Assembly (NCBI GenBank): GCA_013054445.1
Contig: JAAMPI010001794.1
Coordinates: 1-10,425 of the forward strand
DNA: 10,425 nt
Reading direction: 5' to 3'
Origin: Cudoniella acicularis
Lineage: Eukaryota > Ascomycota > Leotiomycetes > Helotiales > Helotiaceae
In this document: piece after piece, positions 8,685-10,425 of the stretch
How the letters are laid out: every line of letters begins with the position of its first letter
Position numbering within the stretch: the stretch's first letter is position 1
The notes under the pieces: generated by a model
Database searches by the model: none
What the model was told of the DNA's origin: nothing
What the model saw: only the letters and a program-made list of their open reading frames with translations
Position numbers and translations under genes: made by a program

Positions 8685-9060
8685 TTCTCGTTTAATCGCC
8701 CCTTAAGGGGGTCCGGTTTCCATTTTCCAATTCAGTAGGAGCACGCAGGCTTGCCTTGCTGCCTTCGCCAATAAGATATAGGAGCTCGTAGTCAGGACGT
8801 AGTATATAGGATAACGGACCGAAACTTAACTATCGAGTAATAAAAGTCAGATTAATTGAGAGTGAAACCTTGAAATAGTACTAGGTTTTTTGTTGTTTCA
8901 GTCTCTAATAACATTTTTGTCTTATTTCACTTATCCTTATGTTGTTTCTAGGGTCTCCTTACGTGTCCCTCTATTGCCTCAGCCTATATCTCTTCCTCTT
9001 CTAACCTAGCTTATTCTATCCTCACGAAAACACTATCATTGCTTATCTTTTTATACTTGT

Positions 9061-10285
9061 GCTAAGCACTAGACTACTTACATCCAAAAAATTAAAGTCA
9101 GGCAATTCCTTCCACTAATCAGGCTGCCACTCTTCTTCCAGAACTATGAATTACCTGCGATGTTCGAGTGGAAAGACGAGCTGGCTTCTCTCATAGATCT
9201 TGTCTTAATGTTCTTACTCGCGTTTGAGCGACGCAGGACAGGTCATAGGCATCTTCAAAATTATGCGTTATGATCGTGGGATTTCAGAGACCGATTAACT
9301 GGAGGCGAATGTACGAGGAGAGTCAGTCGCAGTCGGAGACGCACTTGCCACGGGAGACATAGTCAGACCAATTTGATCCAAAGGGTAGTTGGAGCATGCT
9401 AGGGCAGTGGCTCGGCGGTGAACGCAGACGTTCTCTTAGAGCCTTTCGAGGGGTTCTAATTAGACTCATGATAAGAAAGTTAGTTGATAGGAAACGTGAC
9501 AATAGTCATACAGTATTAGGTGTGGTAGATATGCTTTCAAAATTTCCAAACATTCGGTATCTAGTTATGTTTGCGCTTTGTGTTGTTTTCTACATTCCTG
9601 CTTGATGCCATGCAGTTTGTGTTCCACAGTGCAGAAGCCGGAACTCGGCCGAGAACACCTTACGGACGTAGTAAAATGTAACAGGAGTAAATTTTGAAGC
9701 GAGCCAATCAATTCAAGATCAACAAGACGGTGAACATGGAATCTACAAGGGGATAACGGGGGATTTCGCGTATTTTTAGATGGGTTTTGGAGATCTAGTG
9801 GACAGTTTCAGGGTATTATATAGCGATTCGGGATTACAAGGCGTTCATAAGGCGTTCCCAAGGATTGGCGGTTGCCTAGGCTCGCTATAACAATTTGATC
9901 AGATACTATACGTGCGTAGTGCCCATACCTATAAGCGTGTTATTTTGCTCTACGTCCGTATGCTACATGGTGCCAACCGAGCCAACCAACAGCACCTATA
10001 GTATCGTACTAGCATCAGGAATATATTTCCGCGCCGTGGTCAACTATATATGTTTGGACGATCAGACCAACAGGCGACGTTCTTATTTATCAAGTTCAAC
10101 TTAATGGTTTCACAATAGATCTACAGCACGAGAGATAACATACAAATCGAAACCACATCATCGTTTTGCCCCAACAATCCAACAATCTACGCTGCGCTTT
10201 TCGTAGCCGTTATCTCCAATATTCGATCTTGCATTCGACATTCAACATTCGACATTGCAGAAGAAGCTGTAGAAGTTCTGTCGAT
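9061..10285. promoter_or_regulatory. Intergenic/upstream region of the hydrolase gene
   Basis: Composition returns to non-RIP values. The open frames at 9396-9605 and 9895-10104 show no recognisable domain and I do not call them genes. Visible sites are a CTCGGCCGAG palindrome at 9644-9653, which contains an abutting CGG/CCG pair of the kind zinc-cluster regulators bind, a CCAAT box at 9704-9708, 8-base inverted arms TATAGCGA/TCGCTATA near 9817 and 9883, and a CATTCGACATT direct repeat at 10232-10256 just before the start codon. The last 150 bases are C/A- and pyrimidine-rich, like a fungal 5' leader. Confidence 0.4.
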
Positions 10286-10425
10286 ATGCCCCTCACAAGT
10301 GACATTGTCATTGATGCGTCCAAGTTCGTCCCGAGCAGCGTGACTGAGGACACGAAAAAGCTCAATAGGCTTCTGGAGAAAGTCACAGCGGCCGGTCCGC
10401 ATTGGTATGAGGTTGGAGTTGCCAA
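10286..10425 (+). CDS. Alpha/beta-hydrolase fold protein, 5' end only
   Basis: An ATG at 10286-10288 opens a frame that stays open for 46 complete codons to the window edge. It begins MPLTSDIVIDASKFVPSSV and includes VTAAGPHWYEVGV. From memory, this MPLTSDIxIDxSKF...GPxWYEVG opening is typical of fungal alpha/beta-hydrolase fold-3 (esterase/lipase-like) proteins of roughly 330-370 residues, which hydrolyse ester or related bonds. The HGG oxyanion motif and the Ser-Asp-His triad lie beyond the window, so activity and substrate cannot be judged. No signal peptide is apparent, suggesting a cytosolic protein. The leader upstream is C/A-rich and carries a short CATTCGACATT repeat. The three minus-strand frames overlapping it have no protein-like features. 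Codons use C/G at third positions more than the helicase does, consistent with an unmutated resident gene. Confidence 0.75.
   Translation, partial: MPLTSDIVIDASKFVPSSVTEDTKKLNRLLEKVTAAGPHWYEVGVA

Larger units (their letters stand above)
7603..9060. repeat. Mostly RIP-like intergenic tract with palindromes
   Basis: There is no gene in this stretch. Parts are strongly TpA-rich: a hand count over 7801-7860 gives TpA/ApT about 11/8 and (CpA+TpG)/(ApC+GpT) about 3/7. Other parts, such as about 8220-8560, look less mutated. Small structures seen are ACATTAA-AACG-TTAATGT at 7628-7645, a T10 run ending at 7731, and GGCAGGC-ATA-GCCTGCC at 8021-8037. The CACGTG sites, foldback and TATA region are listed separately. 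It is best read as a mosaic of old repeats. No open frame resembling a transposase or polymerase was found. Confidence 0.5.

Noticed and set aside
9396..9605. Plus-strand 69-codon frame with a hydrophobic C-terminus
   Set aside because: No similarity to a known family, no splice or leader signals; the single hydrophobic end could be chance.
9895..10104. Plus-strand 69-codon frame before the hydrolase
   Set aside because: Low-complexity composition, no domain, and it sits in the hydrolase promoter region.
10187..10425. Two minus-strand 71-codon frames at the right edge
   Set aside because: They are antisense shadows of the hydrolase 5' end, whose plus-strand reading matches a known N-terminus.

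Overview
The window reads as nuclear DNA of a filamentous ascomycete (Pezizomycotina). The signs are short introns (48-98 nt) with GTRNGN-type donors and CTAAC-like branch points, a fungal Rad5/HLTF-type SNF2 protein, a fragment of a fungal NLR (STAND) N-terminal domain, and long TpA-rich tracts with the dinucleotide signature of repeat-induced point mutation (RIP). A hand count over 1-300 gives TpA/ApT about 36/19 and (CpA+TpG)/(ApC+GpT) about 16/34. Over 6121-6300, inside the helicase gene, the same counts are about 4/11 and 27/17. The class or genus cannot be fixed from this window.

Layout. Positions 1 to about 1870 are strongly RIP-like, decayed repeat DNA with a degenerate tandem repeat near 1058-1365. 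Positions about 1871-2660 form a less mutated island without a gene I can support. Positions about 2660-3108 are TpA-rich again and end in a six-copy 14-bp tandem array. Next to it, on the minus strand at 3109-3327, is the truncated first exon of an NLR-like gene. About 690 bp of intergenic DNA follows, then the one complete gene: an 11-exon SNF2/RING helicase at 4015-7534 on the plus strand. Its exons splice into one open frame of 968 codons carrying all major helicase motifs and a complete C3HC4 RING. From 7535 to about 9060 is mostly RIP-like DNA with several CACGTG palindromes, a foldback and an LTR- or promoter-like TATA region. From about 9060 the composition returns to normal, and at 10286 the 5' end of an alpha/beta-hydrolase gene begins and runs off the window.

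The genes do not form an evident pathway. The picture is an accessory, repeat-rich compartment in which one long helicase/ubiquitin-ligase-like gene has stayed intact between decayed repeats, beside a broken NLR fragment. I found no tRNA, rRNA or CRISPR and no recognisable complete transposon.
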